A DNA stretch of 61,002 nucleotides from Massiliimicrobium timonense. Lineage in GTDB: Bacteria > Bacillota_I > Bacilli_A > Erysipelotrichales > Coprobacillaceae. The stretch spans positions 1-61,002 of the forward strand of contig NZ_NFLJ01000014.1 of NCBI RefSeq assembly GCF_002160865.1. Direction: 5' to 3'. The notes under the pieces were generated by a model that was not told the DNA's origin, made no database searches, and worked only from the letters and a program-made list of their open reading frames with translations. Positions 16,013 through 27,680 of this stretch are shown here, one piece after another. The position numbers were made by a program, and so were the translations under genes. Numbering within the stretch: the stretch's first letter is position 1; each line of letters begins with the position of its first letter.

Positions 16013-17438
16013 CTCGTTCTCCTTTAGCATATTGTTGACAATAAGGCATCATACTTTCTAAAGCATAGGCACAATTCAAAACTGTCTGTTCATCAAAACA
16101 ACGCCCCATTAAATTGACAGCAACTGGCATATCATCAACAAAACCACAAGGCAAAGTTAAACTAGGGAGCCCTGCCAGATTGGCTATAATTAAGTAATCA
16201 TCCACTAATGTATGAGATTGTGACTGGGCTTCTTCAATCAATGGAGCAATCCCTTCACCACTGGGGACCATCACAATATCATATGTCTGTAATATGTTTT
16301 GAATTTCTTCCACAATTAATCTACGTACTTTTTGTGCTTTTTGAAACATTCTTTTTTGATTTTCCTGTTTTAAAGCCAATGCCCCTAAAATAAAACGCTG
16401 TTGGATACTTTGATGAAAACCTTGTGAACGTGTGCGAATAACCATTTCTTCTAAGTTTTGTCCTTGACTTTGAAAACCATATTTAATGCCATCAAGACAG
16501 GCATGATGGCTTGTGGCTTCCCCATTTGCAATAATTTGATAAACCGGGAAAATAGCTTCAAGATATGTCTGGGAAAATGAAATCTCATGCACTGAGGCTC
16601 CAGCATTTTTTAAAAGTGAAACACAATTTTGAAAAAGTGTCTGAATTCTATGATCTTTGAGTTTATCAACAACATTTTGTATAACAGCAACTTTAAGATA
16701 GGAAATATCTAAAGATAAATTATATCTATAATGTGGGACTGGCAAACGGCTAGAAGTCATATCATGAAAATCATGACCTGCAATTTTTTCTAAAACAATA
16801 CTTAAATCTTGAACACTTCTCGTTAAAACACCAACCGTATCTAAACTGGCAGCGTAAGGAATAATCCCATAACGTGAAATCAGTCCCCATGTTGGTTTCA
16901 TGCCGACCACTCCACAAAATCCTGCTGGACGACGAATAGAATCTCCTGTATCCGTTCCTAATGCAAAAGTCGCAAGTCCACTGGCAACAAGGGAAGCTGA
17001 ACCACCTGAAGACCCACCAGCAATTCGTCTTGTATCCCACGGATTATATACCGGCCCTGTTAATGCAGTCATATTGGTTGAACCCATTGACAGTTCATCC
17101 ATTGAAGCTTTTCCAATCAGACAGGCATTTTCCTGTTTTAAAAGCTGCACAACATGTGCATCATAAACAGGAATAAAATCTTCTAACATACGACTGGATG
17201 CTGTTGTTGGAATTTGACATGTACAAATATTGTCTTTTAAAACATAGGGAACTCCTGTTAAAAGGGAATCAGACGATAGATTTTGAGGTGGATTTTGAAA
17301 ACAAATCGTTGTCAAAGCATTTAAACGTTTTTGTTGAAAATAAGTTTCTTTTTGTAATTGTTGATAATAAAGAGAAACATCAATTGTCCCATTAACGAGT
17401 CCATCATGCCATTCTTCAATACTATAGACTTTCATCAT
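16002..17438 (-). CDS. gatA: Aspartyl/glutamyl-tRNA amidotransferase subunit A
   Basis: The glutaminase subunit of GatCAB, an amidase-signature enzyme that frees ammonia from glutamine for tRNA-dependent Gln (and perhaps Asn) synthesis. The catalytic Lys is in YVLKDNICT (about residue 68). The cis-Ser is in GGSSGGSAS (about 143) and the Ser nucleophile in GTDTGDSIRRPA (about 167). The spacing of the triad matches the family. An Asp stands where many homologues have Gly just before the nucleophile. The ATG overlaps the gatC stop by 4 bases. The product has 478 residues, the expected length. Confidence 0.96.
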   Translation of the reverse strand: MMKVYSIEEWHDGLVNGTIDVSLYYQQLQKETYFQQKRLNALTTICFQNPPQNLSSDSLLTGVPYVLKDNICTCQIPTTASSRMLEDFIPVYDAHVVQLLKQENACLIGKASMDELSMGSTNMTALTGPVYNPWDTRRIAGGSSGGSASLVASGLATFALGTDTGDSIRRPAGFCGVVGMKPTWGLISRYGIIPYAASLDTVGVLTRSVQDLSIVLEKIAGHDFHDMTSSRLPVPHYRYNLSLDISYLKVAVIQNVVDKLKDHRIQTLFQNCVSLLKNAGASVHEISFSQTYLEAIFPVYQIIANGEATSHHACLDGIKYGFQSQGQNLEEMVIRTRSQGFHQSIQQRFILGALALKQENQKRMFQKAQKVRRLIVEEIQNILQTYDIVMVPSGEGIAPLIEEAQSQSHTLVDDYLIIANLAGLPSLTLPCGFVDDMPVAVNLMGRCFDEQTVLNCAYALESMMPYCQQYAKGERDDV

Positions 17439-17722
17439 TCCACCACCTTAAAAACCAATATCTGATTTTCTTTTGTGTTTTTTGCATTTTTCAATATATC
17501 TTGAACATCAAAGACTTCTTGAACCTCATCTTCCCTTAATTCATGAATTTCTATATCAAAAGGAAAAACTAAAGGTTCTACACCTTCAGTTTGTATTTTT
17601 TCTAAACATGCAACCTGTTCAAGAAAGGTATGATAGACTTGAAGTAAAGAGGGCATATCTTCATCAGGAACAGACAGTCTGACATCTTTAGCTAATTGTT
17701 TTAATAATTCTTCTTCATTCAT
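17435..17722 (-). CDS. gatC: Aspartyl/glutamyl-tRNA amidotransferase subunit C
   Basis: The small subunit of GatCAB, about 95 residues, which wraps around the A/B interface and stabilises the complex. NEEELLKQLAKDVRLSVPDED at the N-terminus and the C-terminal LREDEVQEVFDVQDILKNA segment are typical. The frame is open further upstream, but the ATG at 17,720-17,722 has AGAGGA at a good distance and starts where homologues start. It lies 10 bases after camS and overlaps gatA by 4 bases. Confidence 0.92.
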   Translation of the reverse strand: MNEEELLKQLAKDVRLSVPDEDMPSLLQVYHTFLEQVACLEKIQTEGVEPLVFPFDIEIHELREDEVQEVFDVQDILKNAKNTKENQILVFKVVE

Positions 17723-17732
17723 AACTGTTCCT

Positions 17733-20803
<3,071 letters not shown>

Positions 20804-20813
20804 TCACTTGCTC

Positions 20814-20841
20814 ATTATATCAAAAAAAGATGATGAATCAA
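20814..20841 (-). promoter_or_regulatory. Promoter of the ligA-camS-gatCAB operon
   Basis: Minus strand TTGATT (plus 20,836-20,841), 16 bases, then TATAAT (plus 20,814-20,819), about 25 bases before the ligA start. It overlaps the pcrA terminator. Confidence 0.5.
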
Positions 20842-20862
20842 ATAAAAACATCAAAATTCATC
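20822..20862 (-). terminator. Intrinsic terminator after pcrA
   Basis: Stem GATGAAT / ATTCATC (plus 20,832-20,838 and 20,856-20,862), followed on the minus strand by ATCTTTTTTT. The stem is AT-rich but the T-run is strong. Confidence 0.6.
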
Positions 20863-20893
20863 ACCCAAATTCAACCTTATTTTCCCATGATTT

Positions 20894-23044
20894 TTAAGAC
20901 GATAAACGTCTTAATGCTTTATGCTGTGACATCAATGTTTTGATACCATAAGGCATTGAAAAAGCAATATCCAAAGTATTTCCCTGCACCTTCACAACAA
21001 CTCCTTTGCCAAATACATCATGTTCTACCAGATCACCTTTTTTCCAGTCATAAATTTCATTATCCCCTATCATTTCATCAACAGTTGGTCCCAGATGAAC
21101 AAACTGTTTTGTCTTAAAAGGAGAAGGTTTTCCAATATGTTCCACATAATCTGTTCCAATCTCATCAATAAACTGTGAGGCCATCTTTGGCGAATTTGTC
21201 ATATAGTTAAAGCCCTGACTGTCTGTTAAATACAAACGTTTTTTAGCACGGGTAAAAGCCACATAAGCCAGACGACGTTCTTCCTCCATGCCATCTTCCC
21301 CTTCTTCAGAAACACTTCTAAAACTTGGGAAAACATCCTGTGATAAACCTACCACAAAAACATAATTAAATTCTAGACCTTTTGCCATATGAATACTCAT
21401 CAAAGAAACATATTCATCATGACCCATATCATCTTGAGAAGTATATAAGGCAATATCCTGTAAATAACTTTCAAAAGTTGCACTGTCAGGATGTGTTTTC
21501 ATATATCCAGCAATGGAATTTTTTAACTCCATAATATTTTGAATACGATTTTCATCATCGTCATTTCTTAACATTTGGAAATATCCAACATCTCTTAAAA
21601 GATGTTCAAAAACATCACCTAATGGTTCACGTGATTGTCGGGCCTTTTCAATTGCTTGTACAAAGGTACTGACAGCTTTTTTTGCTTTTCCTTTTAAACC
21701 AATCTCATCACTATATAAACAAACAGCTTCATAACAGCTTATACCATATTCAATAGCCTTTAATTGTATTTTTTCAATTGTTTTTTGCCCAATCCCACGA
21801 CTTGGTACATTAATAATACGTTCAAAAGACAAATCATCCATAGATACCATTAAACGCAAATAACTTAAAGCATCTTTAATTTCCTTACGATTAAAGAATT
21901 TTAATCCACCAAAGATTTTATAATCAATCTGATGTTGAATCAATTTCTGTTCAAATGGACGAGATAAATAGTTGGCACGATATAAAATCGCAAAATCGTG
22001 ATAATTGACGCCTTCTACATGATGAATAATATCTTCAATGGTCTGACAGACAAATTCAGCTTCAGATTCCTCATCTAACGCTGAATAATGAACAACCTTA
22101 TCACCATCTTCTAATTCAGTAAATAAATCTTTTTCTAAACGATTTTTATTTTTTCTAATTAAATTATTTGAAATATCAAGAATTGTTTTAGTAGAACGAT
22201 AGTTCTGATCAAGAATAACTGTTTTAACATGAGGATAATCCTTATCAAAATTCATAATATAATTCACATCAGAACCTCTAAATGAATAAATGGTCTGATC
22301 TGGATCACCTACAACACATAATAAAGATTGTTTTGATAACATATAAATTAATTTATAATCAATATTTCCAACATCTTGAAACTCATCAACATGAATATAT
22401 TGAAATTTATGTTGCCATTTCTGTAAGATTTCTGGAAATTTTTCAAAAAGTTCAACAGTCTTCAATAATAAATCATCAAAATCCAGCATAAAATGTTCTT
22501 CTTTATATTTTTCATATGCCTGATATGCCAAAGCTTTTTTAGCCTCACCTACAAAATCTCCCGCTAACTGATAGGCTTTTTGAGGTGAAATTTCAGCCAT
22601 TTTACAAGCAGATATGTAATGGATACAGCTTTTGACACTCATCGCCTTGCTATCTATATTTTTTTCTTTAAAAATCTTCTTTAATAATGATTTTTGATCT
22701 TCTTCATCCATAATCACAAAATGATGTGGATAATTCAAAGCATGTATATGCTGTCTTAAAATTCTAACGCATAAAGAATGAATCGTACATAAAAGAGCGC
22801 CGGAAGCATATTCACCTAAAAGATTAACTACTCTTTCTCGCATTTCATTCGCTGCTTTATTTGTAAAAGTAATCGCTAGTATATGACGTGGTTCAATGCC
22901 CACTTCTTCAATCAAATAAGCTATGCGATATGTTAAAACACGTGTTTTCCCACTTCCTGCTCCAGCAATAATACGTAAATGTGAATCCAGATAAGTAGCA
23001 GCCTCTTTTTGTTTAGGATTTAATAATTGATCTAAGTTCATCAT
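20894..23044 (-). CDS. pcrA: ATP-dependent DNA helicase PcrA (UvrD/Rep family)
   Basis: A 3'-5' SF1A helicase for repair and for clearing conflicts in replication, about 716 residues. Seen: Q-motif LNPKQKEAA, Walker A AGAGSGKTRVLTYR, motif II HVDEFQDV, motif III VVGDPDQTIYSFRG, motif IV region ILDQNYRSTKTIL, motif V VSLMSIHMAKGLEF, motif VI AFTRAKKRLYL. The C-terminal PcrA tail (YDWKKGDLVEHDVFGKG) is present. The ATG at 23,042-23,044 is preferred, with AAAGGA 6 bases upstream. pcrA followed by ligA and camS is the classical Bacillus order. A TATAAT box lies just upstream. Confidence 0.96.
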   Translation of the reverse strand: MMNLDQLLNPKQKEAATYLDSHLRIIAGAGSGKTRVLTYRIAYLIEEVGIEPRHILAITFTNKAANEMRERVVNLLGEYASGALLCTIHSLCVRILRQHIHALNYPHHFVIMDEEDQKSLLKKIFKEKNIDSKAMSVKSCIHYISACKMAEISPQKAYQLAGDFVGEAKKALAYQAYEKYKEEHFMLDFDDLLLKTVELFEKFPEILQKWQHKFQYIHVDEFQDVGNIDYKLIYMLSKQSLLCVVGDPDQTIYSFRGSDVNYIMNFDKDYPHVKTVILDQNYRSTKTILDISNNLIRKNKNRLEKDLFTELEDGDKVVHYSALDEESEAEFVCQTIEDIIHHVEGVNYHDFAILYRANYLSRPFEQKLIQHQIDYKIFGGLKFFNRKEIKDALSYLRLMVSMDDLSFERIINVPSRGIGQKTIEKIQLKAIEYGISCYEAVCLYSDEIGLKGKAKKAVSTFVQAIEKARQSREPLGDVFEHLLRDVGYFQMLRNDDDENRIQNIMELKNSIAGYMKTHPDSATFESYLQDIALYTSQDDMGHDEYVSLMSIHMAKGLEFNYVFVVGLSQDVFPSFRSVSEEGEDGMEEERRLAYVAFTRAKKRLYLTDSQGFNYMTNSPKMASQFIDEIGTDYVEHIGKPSPFKTKQFVHLGPTVDEMIGDNEIYDWKKGDLVEHDVFGKGVVVKVQGNTLDIAFSMPYGIKTLMSQHKALRRLSS

Positions 23045-23067
23045 TCCACATCCTTTCATGTCTAAAC

Positions 23068-23076
23068 ATTATATCA
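23068..23076 (-). promoter_or_regulatory. Extended -10 promoter of pcrA
   Basis: TGATATAAT on the minus strand, about 25 bases before the pcrA start. No clear -35. Confidence 0.45.
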
Positions 23077-23151
23077 TAATTCATAAAAAATGAAATGAAA
23101 ATATTGAACTCTCTTTCAATCAATGAAATAATAACAATGAGGTGATAAACA

Positions 23152-24015
23152 ATGTATTTAATCATTGACATAGGTGGAACTTATATAAAATATGGCTATT
23201 ATCAAAAAAGTGGAAACTGTATACAAAAATATCAAATACCAACAATCAAAACCAGTAAAGAAGATTTTTATCAATGGATTCAAAAAATGATCATTAAAGA
23301 TGTCGAAGGGATTGGTATCAGTATGCCCGGGCTGATTGACAGTGATAAAGGCTATATTCATGCTATTACACTTTTACCTTTTTTCAATCAGACTGCCTTT
23401 TGTAAAGAATTAAAAGCTTACAGTGATCTTCCAGTCACAATTCAAAATGATGCCAAATGTGCTACATTAGGTGAGATGTGGAAAGGAAGTCTAAAAAATG
23501 TGGATAATGGCTTTATGCTTGTTTTAGGCAGTGGCATTGGTGGAACTTGTCTTTTAAATGGTAAGATTTTTGAAACAAAACATCATAAAGCAGGTGAAGT
23601 TGGTTCTTTTTTAGTCCCTCAAGGTTATCAATTTTCTAATTTTGGAAGGGAATATAACGCTGTCAAACTGATTCATGAACTCAGTGAGATTTTAAATTGC
23701 CCAGATGATGGCAAGATTGTTTTTCAACATTTGCCTGAATCTTCAAAAGCAATGAAACATTTTCAAAACTATTGTCAACAATTAGCCATGATGATCTATA
23801 ATCTCGATTATCTTTTAGATTTAGACGTTGTGACGATTGGTGGTGGAATCAGTCAACAGCCTTTATTTATTCAAACAATTCAAGAACAATTTCACATTTT
23901 AAGAGAACGCTATAAAGAAGATAATCATGAACCTGTCATTAAAGCCTGTCAATATCAAAACGAAGCCAATTTACTTGGGGCTTTATATACGCATATTACA
24001 AAAAAAGAAGATTAA
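23152..24015 (+). CDS. ROK family kinase (probable sugar or glucokinase-like)
   Basis: A protein of 287 residues with the ROK layout. The N-terminal phosphate-binding motif is DIGGTYIKYGYY, followed by ISMPGLID, the catalytic-region QNDAKCATLGE, and the second phosphate motif LVLGSGIGGTCLLNGK. VTIGGGISQQP is near the end. The ROK zinc cluster (CxCGxxGC) is not evident, and the region after EVGSF is shortened. This places it among the zinc-free ROK proteins of Firmicutes, so the sugar specificity cannot be read. It is the only plus-strand gene in this stretch, divergent from pcrA and convergent with ribF. The ribosome-binding site is GAGGTG before the ATG. Confidence 0.85.
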   Translation: MYLIIDIGGTYIKYGYYQKSGNCIQKYQIPTIKTSKEDFYQWIQKMIIKDVEGIGISMPGLIDSDKGYIHAITLLPFFNQTAFCKELKAYSDLPVTIQNDAKCATLGEMWKGSLKNVDNGFMLVLGSGIGGTCLLNGKIFETKHHKAGEVGSFLVPQGYQFSNFGREYNAVKLIHELSEILNCPDDGKIVFQHLPESSKAMKHFQNYCQQLAMMIYNLDYLLDLDVVTIGGGISQQPLFIQTIQEQFHILRERYKEDNHEPVIKACQYQNEANLLGALYTHITKKED

Positions 24016-24026
24016 ATCTTCTTTTT
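24002..24026. terminator. Bidirectional terminator between the ROK gene and ribF
   Basis: A perfect palindrome, AAAAAGAAGATT with its complement, overlaps both stop codons. It has an A-run on one side and a T-run on the other, and so works for both converging genes. Confidence 0.85.
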
Positions 24027-24935
24027 AAAATAATCTCGTACATATTGCTGATCATGGGTTAACTGTTGAATTAAAGCTTCTTTAGATGAAAAAGCTTGTT
24101 CCTTACGAATCAAATCATGAAATTCAACATAAACATCATACCCATAAATGTCTTGATCAAAATCTAAAATATTAACTTCCAGAGATGCTTTTTTTAAAGC
24201 ATGGAAAGTTGGATTATAACCAATATTACACATACCCAAATAAACATCTTGATTAATATAAACTTTTACAGCATAAACCCCACCACATGGCAAAAAGTAA
24301 GAATCATAATCAATATTCGCCGTTGGAAAACCTAAACCATGTCCAATATGTCGTCCATGAATGACATTACCATGAATACAATAATAGCGTCCTAATAATT
24401 CATTTAAATCTTGGACCTGTCCATTTTCAAGATGATGACGAATACGTGTTGATGAGATTTTTTCTCCTTTATAAAGCACTTCGTCAATGACACTGACATC
24501 AAAATGAGGATTGTTTTTTAATGTCTGATTATCTCCTTTATTTTGACAGCCAAAACGAAAATCAAATCCACAAACGACATGACGAATGCCACAATTAACT
24601 AAATAATGCTTCATGAATTCCTGTGGTGATAAGGCTGCCACTGTTTTTGTAAACTCAACCACAAACAAATAATCAAAACCTCTTTTTTCTAAAATGTGCT
24701 GACGGTCTAAAATAGATGTCAGACATTTTTCTTCTTTCCATTTTCCTAAAACATATAATGGATAATGATCAAAGGTAATCAATGCTTTACAATAATTCTT
24801 TTCTTTAGCGACACGTTCTACCTCATGAACCAATGCCATATGACCAAGATGCAAACCATCAAAAAAACCAATAGCTCCAACAATCGGCTTTGATTGATAA
24901 AATTGTTCTCCTTCTTTTAAATAAATGACTTCCAT
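24012..24935 (-). CDS. ribF: Bifunctional riboflavin kinase/FAD synthetase
   Basis: Converts riboflavin to FMN and then FAD. 307 residues. The N-terminal nucleotidyltransferase domain has GFFDGLHLGH (HxGH-type motif) and SSTRIRHHLENG. The C-terminal flavokinase domain (about 180-307) has GRHIGHGLGFPTANI and GVYAVKV. The start ATG shares one base with the truB stop, so the two are translationally coupled, and the truB-ribF pair is common in Firmicutes. It ends in the shared bidirectional terminator with the ROK gene. Confidence 0.95.
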   Translation of the reverse strand: MEVIYLKEGEQFYQSKPIVGAIGFFDGLHLGHMALVHEVERVAKEKNYCKALITFDHYPLYVLGKWKEEKCLTSILDRQHILEKRGFDYLFVVEFTKTVAALSPQEFMKHYLVNCGIRHVVCGFDFRFGCQNKGDNQTLKNNPHFDVSVIDEVLYKGEKISSTRIRHHLENGQVQDLNELLGRYYCIHGNVIHGRHIGHGLGFPTANIDYDSYFLPCGGVYAVKVYINQDVYLGMCNIGYNPTFHALKKASLEVNILDFDQDIYGYDVYVEFHDLIRKEQAFSSKEALIQQLTHDQQYVRDYFKKKI

Positions 24936-25771
24936 TAAAATAACCCTCTTATACTTTTTAAATAGCCTGTTCCATCAGGACCATAGACAGCTAAAACTTG
25001 TCCTTCTTGATTACAGACAACAACCTGATGATCTATATCACTTTTTATTTTCTTACCATGATAAACAATTTGAGCATCCTCAACAACATAGTGTTCAAAA
25101 TGTTGAAAAGCTTCCTCTAAACTTAACATATGATAATGTCCCTGTTCAATATCTTCTAATGAAAAACAATTTTCTAATCGAAAGTGACCTGAGGCTAAAC
25201 GTATCAATTTTTGCATATGTGCAGGATAACCTAATTTTTTACCAATATCTACACATAATGATCGAATATAAGTACCTTTAGAACATTGAACACGAAAAGT
25301 AATGAACTGATCATGCTGATCTAATAATTCTATATGATGAATGACAATAGAACGTGGCTGAACTTCTACTTTTTCATGATTTCTGGCATATTCATATAAT
25401 TTTTTTCCGTTCACTTTAATTGCTGAATACATCGGTGGTAACTGTTCTTGCGAACCAACAAAAGATTGTAAAACAGCATTGACATGACTAACACCTTGAA
25501 ATGGTTTTTGAGCAACAACTTGACCACTTGCATCATATGTATCAGTTGCCTGTCCCAGTACCAGTGTTGCCTGATATTCCTTTGTTTCACTCATCAAAAA
25601 CTGTAAGGCCTTCGTTGCTTTGCCGATACATAATACCAGTACACCTGTAGCTTCTGGATCCAAAGTTCCACAATGTCCCACTTTTTTTGTATGAAAAATC
25701 TTTCTGATACGATTCACCACATCATGACTGGTCATTCCTGCTGGTTTATGAACCAGTAAGACTCCATCCAT
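24935..25771 (-). CDS. truB: tRNA pseudouridine(55) synthase TruB
   Basis: Isomerises U55 in the T-loop of tRNAs to pseudouridine. About 278 residues. The N-terminal GVLLVHKPAGMTSHDVV and the catalytic motif GHCGTLDPEATGVL (with the catalytic Asp) are present, as are QLPPMYSAIKVNGKKLYEYAR and RCSKGTYIRSL-like segments (VQCSKGTYIRSLCVDIG). The ATG at 25,769-25,771 is preferred because the AGGAGG is 7 bases upstream; the earlier ATG nearly touches it. A terminator after the FKBP-like gene separates it from the tyrS operon. Confidence 0.95.
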   Translation of the reverse strand: MDGVLLVHKPAGMTSHDVVNRIRKIFHTKKVGHCGTLDPEATGVLVLCIGKATKALQFLMSETKEYQATLVLGQATDTYDASGQVVAQKPFQGVSHVNAVLQSFVGSQEQLPPMYSAIKVNGKKLYEYARNHEKVEVQPRSIVIHHIELLDQHDQFITFRVQCSKGTYIRSLCVDIGKKLGYPAHMQKLIRLASGHFRLENCFSLEDIEQGHYHMLSLEEAFQHFEHYVVEDAQIVYHGKKIKSDIDHQVVVCNQEGQVLAVYGPDGTGYLKSIRGLF

Positions 25772-25796
25772 TTTCATTCCTCCTTATCACAAGATA

Positions 25797-25822
25797 GAAA
25801 ACTGAGTCTGAAGACTCAGTTA
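25797..25822 (-). terminator. Intrinsic terminator after the FKBP-like lipoprotein gene
   Basis: Perfect palindrome ACTGAGTCTGAAGACTCAGT at 25,801-25,820, with a short T-run on the minus strand. It ends the tyrS-FKBP transcript. Confidence 0.85.
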
Positions 25823-26173
25823 TTGAATTTCACGATAAATCTTATTTAATGTAATATCAAAAGTTGCTTCTTTGCCAGCTAAATCAGCAACGTATTCCTC
25901 TGGAAAAGTGACAGTAATTGTTTTTTCTTCATTCAATTTCATACCAACGATTCCATCTTCAAAACCATCAATCATAGTATCAGAACCTAATTTTAATTCA
26001 TAGTCTTCACCACTGCCACCATCAAAGACTTCACCATCTAATTTTCCAACAAAATCAATATTTACATAATCGCCATTTTGAGCCACTTTTTCTTGTGATG
26101 TTGTCTTTGTATTTTGTGATGAACATCCCATTAACAATGATACAATAAATAAACTTGAAAATAATTTTTTCAT
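25820..26173 (-). CDS. FKBP-like peptidyl-prolyl isomerase lipoprotein
   Basis: A protein of 117 residues. The signal peptide ends in the lipobox LLMGC (Cys17), then comes a short Ser/Thr linker and one FKBP-type domain: [39 protein letters not shown] and [18 protein letters not shown]. This resembles the PPIase domain of trigger factor, so it is probably an extracellular, membrane-anchored folding factor. It lies 9 bases downstream of tyrS with its own AGGAGGG site and before a strong terminator. It is therefore likely to be expressed from the Tyr T-box transcript. Confidence 0.85.
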   Translation of the reverse strand: MKKLFSSLFIVSLLMGCSSQNTKTTSQEKVAQNGDYVNIDFVGKLDGEVFDGGSGEDYELKLGSDTMIDGFEDGIVGMKLNEEKTITVTFPEEYVADLAGKEATFDITLNKIYREIQ

Positions 26174-26182
26174 TCTGCCCTC

Positions 26183-27409
26183 CTATTTATGGTTAATTAC
26201 ATAATAGTTTTTCTTACCACGTCTAATCACAGTTGCCTGTTTTCCAAACGCATTTTCTTTTTTTACAACAAAACCAACATCCGTTATTTTTTCTCCATTG
26301 ACAAGAACTGATCCTCCAGTCACAAACTGACGTGCTTCTCGATTAGATGAAGCTGCACCAACTTTAACCAATGCATTTAAAATCTGCGTATCTTCTTCCA
26401 TATCAATGCTTGGAACTCCATGAAAACAAGATTTGACTTGTTCTAATGTTAAATCTTGAATTTTTCCAGAAAATAACATCTGACTGATATCCAAAGCTTC
26501 TTGATAAGCATCTGCTCCATGAATAAAAGTAATAACTTCTTTCGCAAGAGCTTTGTGTGCTTCTCTTAAATGAGGTTGTGTTTTGTTTTTTTCTTCTAAT
26601 GCTTCAATTTCTTCTTTAGATAAGAAAGTTAAGAATTTTAAATAATCAATAACCTTATCATCTTCTGAATTAATAAAGAACTGATACATTTCATATGGTG
26701 ATGTTTTACGACGATCTAACCAGATAGCCTGACCATTTGTCTTCCCAAATTTTGTACCATCAGATTTTGTAAGCAATGGCATTGTAAAACCGTAGGCTTC
26801 TTTTCCAGTTTTCTTACGAATCAATTCAATACCAGCCGTAATATTTCCCCATTGATCTTGTCCAGCTACTTGCATATGACAACCTTTATTTTCATATAAC
26901 CAGTAAAAATCCATAGCCTGCATAATCATATAAGAAAATTCTGTATAAGTAATACCTAAATCCAATCTTCTTTTGACAATATCTTTATTTAACATATAGT
27001 TAACATTGAAATATTTTCCATATTCTCTTAAAAAATCAATAAAATTTAAATCTTTAGACCAATCATAATTATTGACAACTTCAAAACCAAATAAATCCTG
27101 TGCCTGTTTTTTAAGACAATCAAAATTATGTTGCACTTCTTCTTTTGTAATCATTGGTCGTTCAGTATCTGGTTTAGGATCACCAATCAATCCTGTCGCT
27201 CCACCAACAAGCAAGATGGGATGATGCCCTGCATCTTTTAATCTTTTACTAATCAAAAAAGATGAAAAATGACCAATATGTAAACTATCACCTGTAGGAT
27301 CTGTTCCAATATAGAAAGTCATTCCTCCATTATTCAATTTTTCTTCAATATCAGGTGAACTGACATCTTTAATTAAACCACGCCATACCAATTCATCATA
27401 AATTTTCAT
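26183..27409 (-). CDS. tyrS: Tyrosyl-tRNA synthetase
   Basis: Charges tRNA-Tyr. About 408 residues, class I. The HIGH-like motif is GDSLHIGHFS, the tyrosine-binding region is MIMQAMDFYWLYE with AGQDQWGNITAG, and the KMSKS-like motif is KFGKT in LLTKSDGTKFGKTNG. The C-terminal S4 RNA-binding domain is at about 340-408 (SSNREARQFVTGGSVLVNGEKI). The ATG at 27,407-27,409 has AGGAGG 6 bases upstream; the longer open frame runs back into the T-box terminator and is not used. Expression is controlled by the upstream T-box leader. Confidence 0.96.
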   Translation of the reverse strand: MKIYDELVWRGLIKDVSSPDIEEKLNNGGMTFYIGTDPTGDSLHIGHFSSFLISKRLKDAGHHPILLVGGATGLIGDPKPDTERPMITKEEVQHNFDCLKKQAQDLFGFEVVNNYDWSKDLNFIDFLREYGKYFNVNYMLNKDIVKRRLDLGITYTEFSYMIMQAMDFYWLYENKGCHMQVAGQDQWGNITAGIELIRKKTGKEAYGFTMPLLTKSDGTKFGKTNGQAIWLDRRKTSPYEMYQFFINSEDDKVIDYLKFLTFLSKEEIEALEEKNKTQPHLREAHKALAKEVITFIHGADAYQEALDISQMLFSGKIQDLTLEQVKSCFHGVPSIDMEEDTQILNALVKVGAASSNREARQFVTGGSVLVNGEKITDVGFVVKKENAFGKQATVIRRGKKNYYVINHK

Positions 27410-27423
27410 ACATATCCTCCTAT

Positions 27424-27640
27424 CATAAAAAAAGAATTCATCACAAAGGACGAATTCTCGCGGTACCACCTTTATTTATGCCTTAGCATACACTCTTTAT
27501 TGATAACGATGTTGCCACCGGCTAAACTTTGCATTTAGCTGCTCCAAAGTGTATTCATTATAAACAATGGTCTATTTCCACCAGCCATAGACTCTCTATT
27601 TCATCCATTTATAACTACTTGTCTTCTTCAACGCTTATGT
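27424..27640 (-). promoter_or_regulatory. T-box riboswitch of tyrS (specifier TAC, Tyr)
   Basis: The T-box signature GGTGGTACCGC lies at plus 27,460-27,470. A terminator hairpin (GAATTCGTCC and its partner, then seven T) follows at 27,426-27,456. Stem I contains the AGAGAG and GGTGG elements. The specifier codon directly before ACTTTGGAG is TAC (plus 27,551-27,553), the tyrosine codon that matches the gene. Uncharged tRNA-Tyr should favour the antiterminator. Confidence 0.95.
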
Positions 27641-27642
27641 AT

Positions 27643-27671
27643 ATCATATGCGATTTTCAAATCGAAGTCAA
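27643..27671 (-). promoter_or_regulatory. Promoter of the tyrS T-box transcript
   Basis: TTGACT (plus 27,666-27,671), 17-base spacer, TATGAT (plus 27,643-27,648) on the minus strand, just upstream of the T-box leader. Confidence 0.75.
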
Positions 27672-27680
27672 CTCAAAATT

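Noticed and set aside
20880-20912. AAGACG/CGTCTT hairpin at the pcrA end as terminator
   Set aside because: No T-run follows; the hairpin at 20,822-20,862 is the better candidate.
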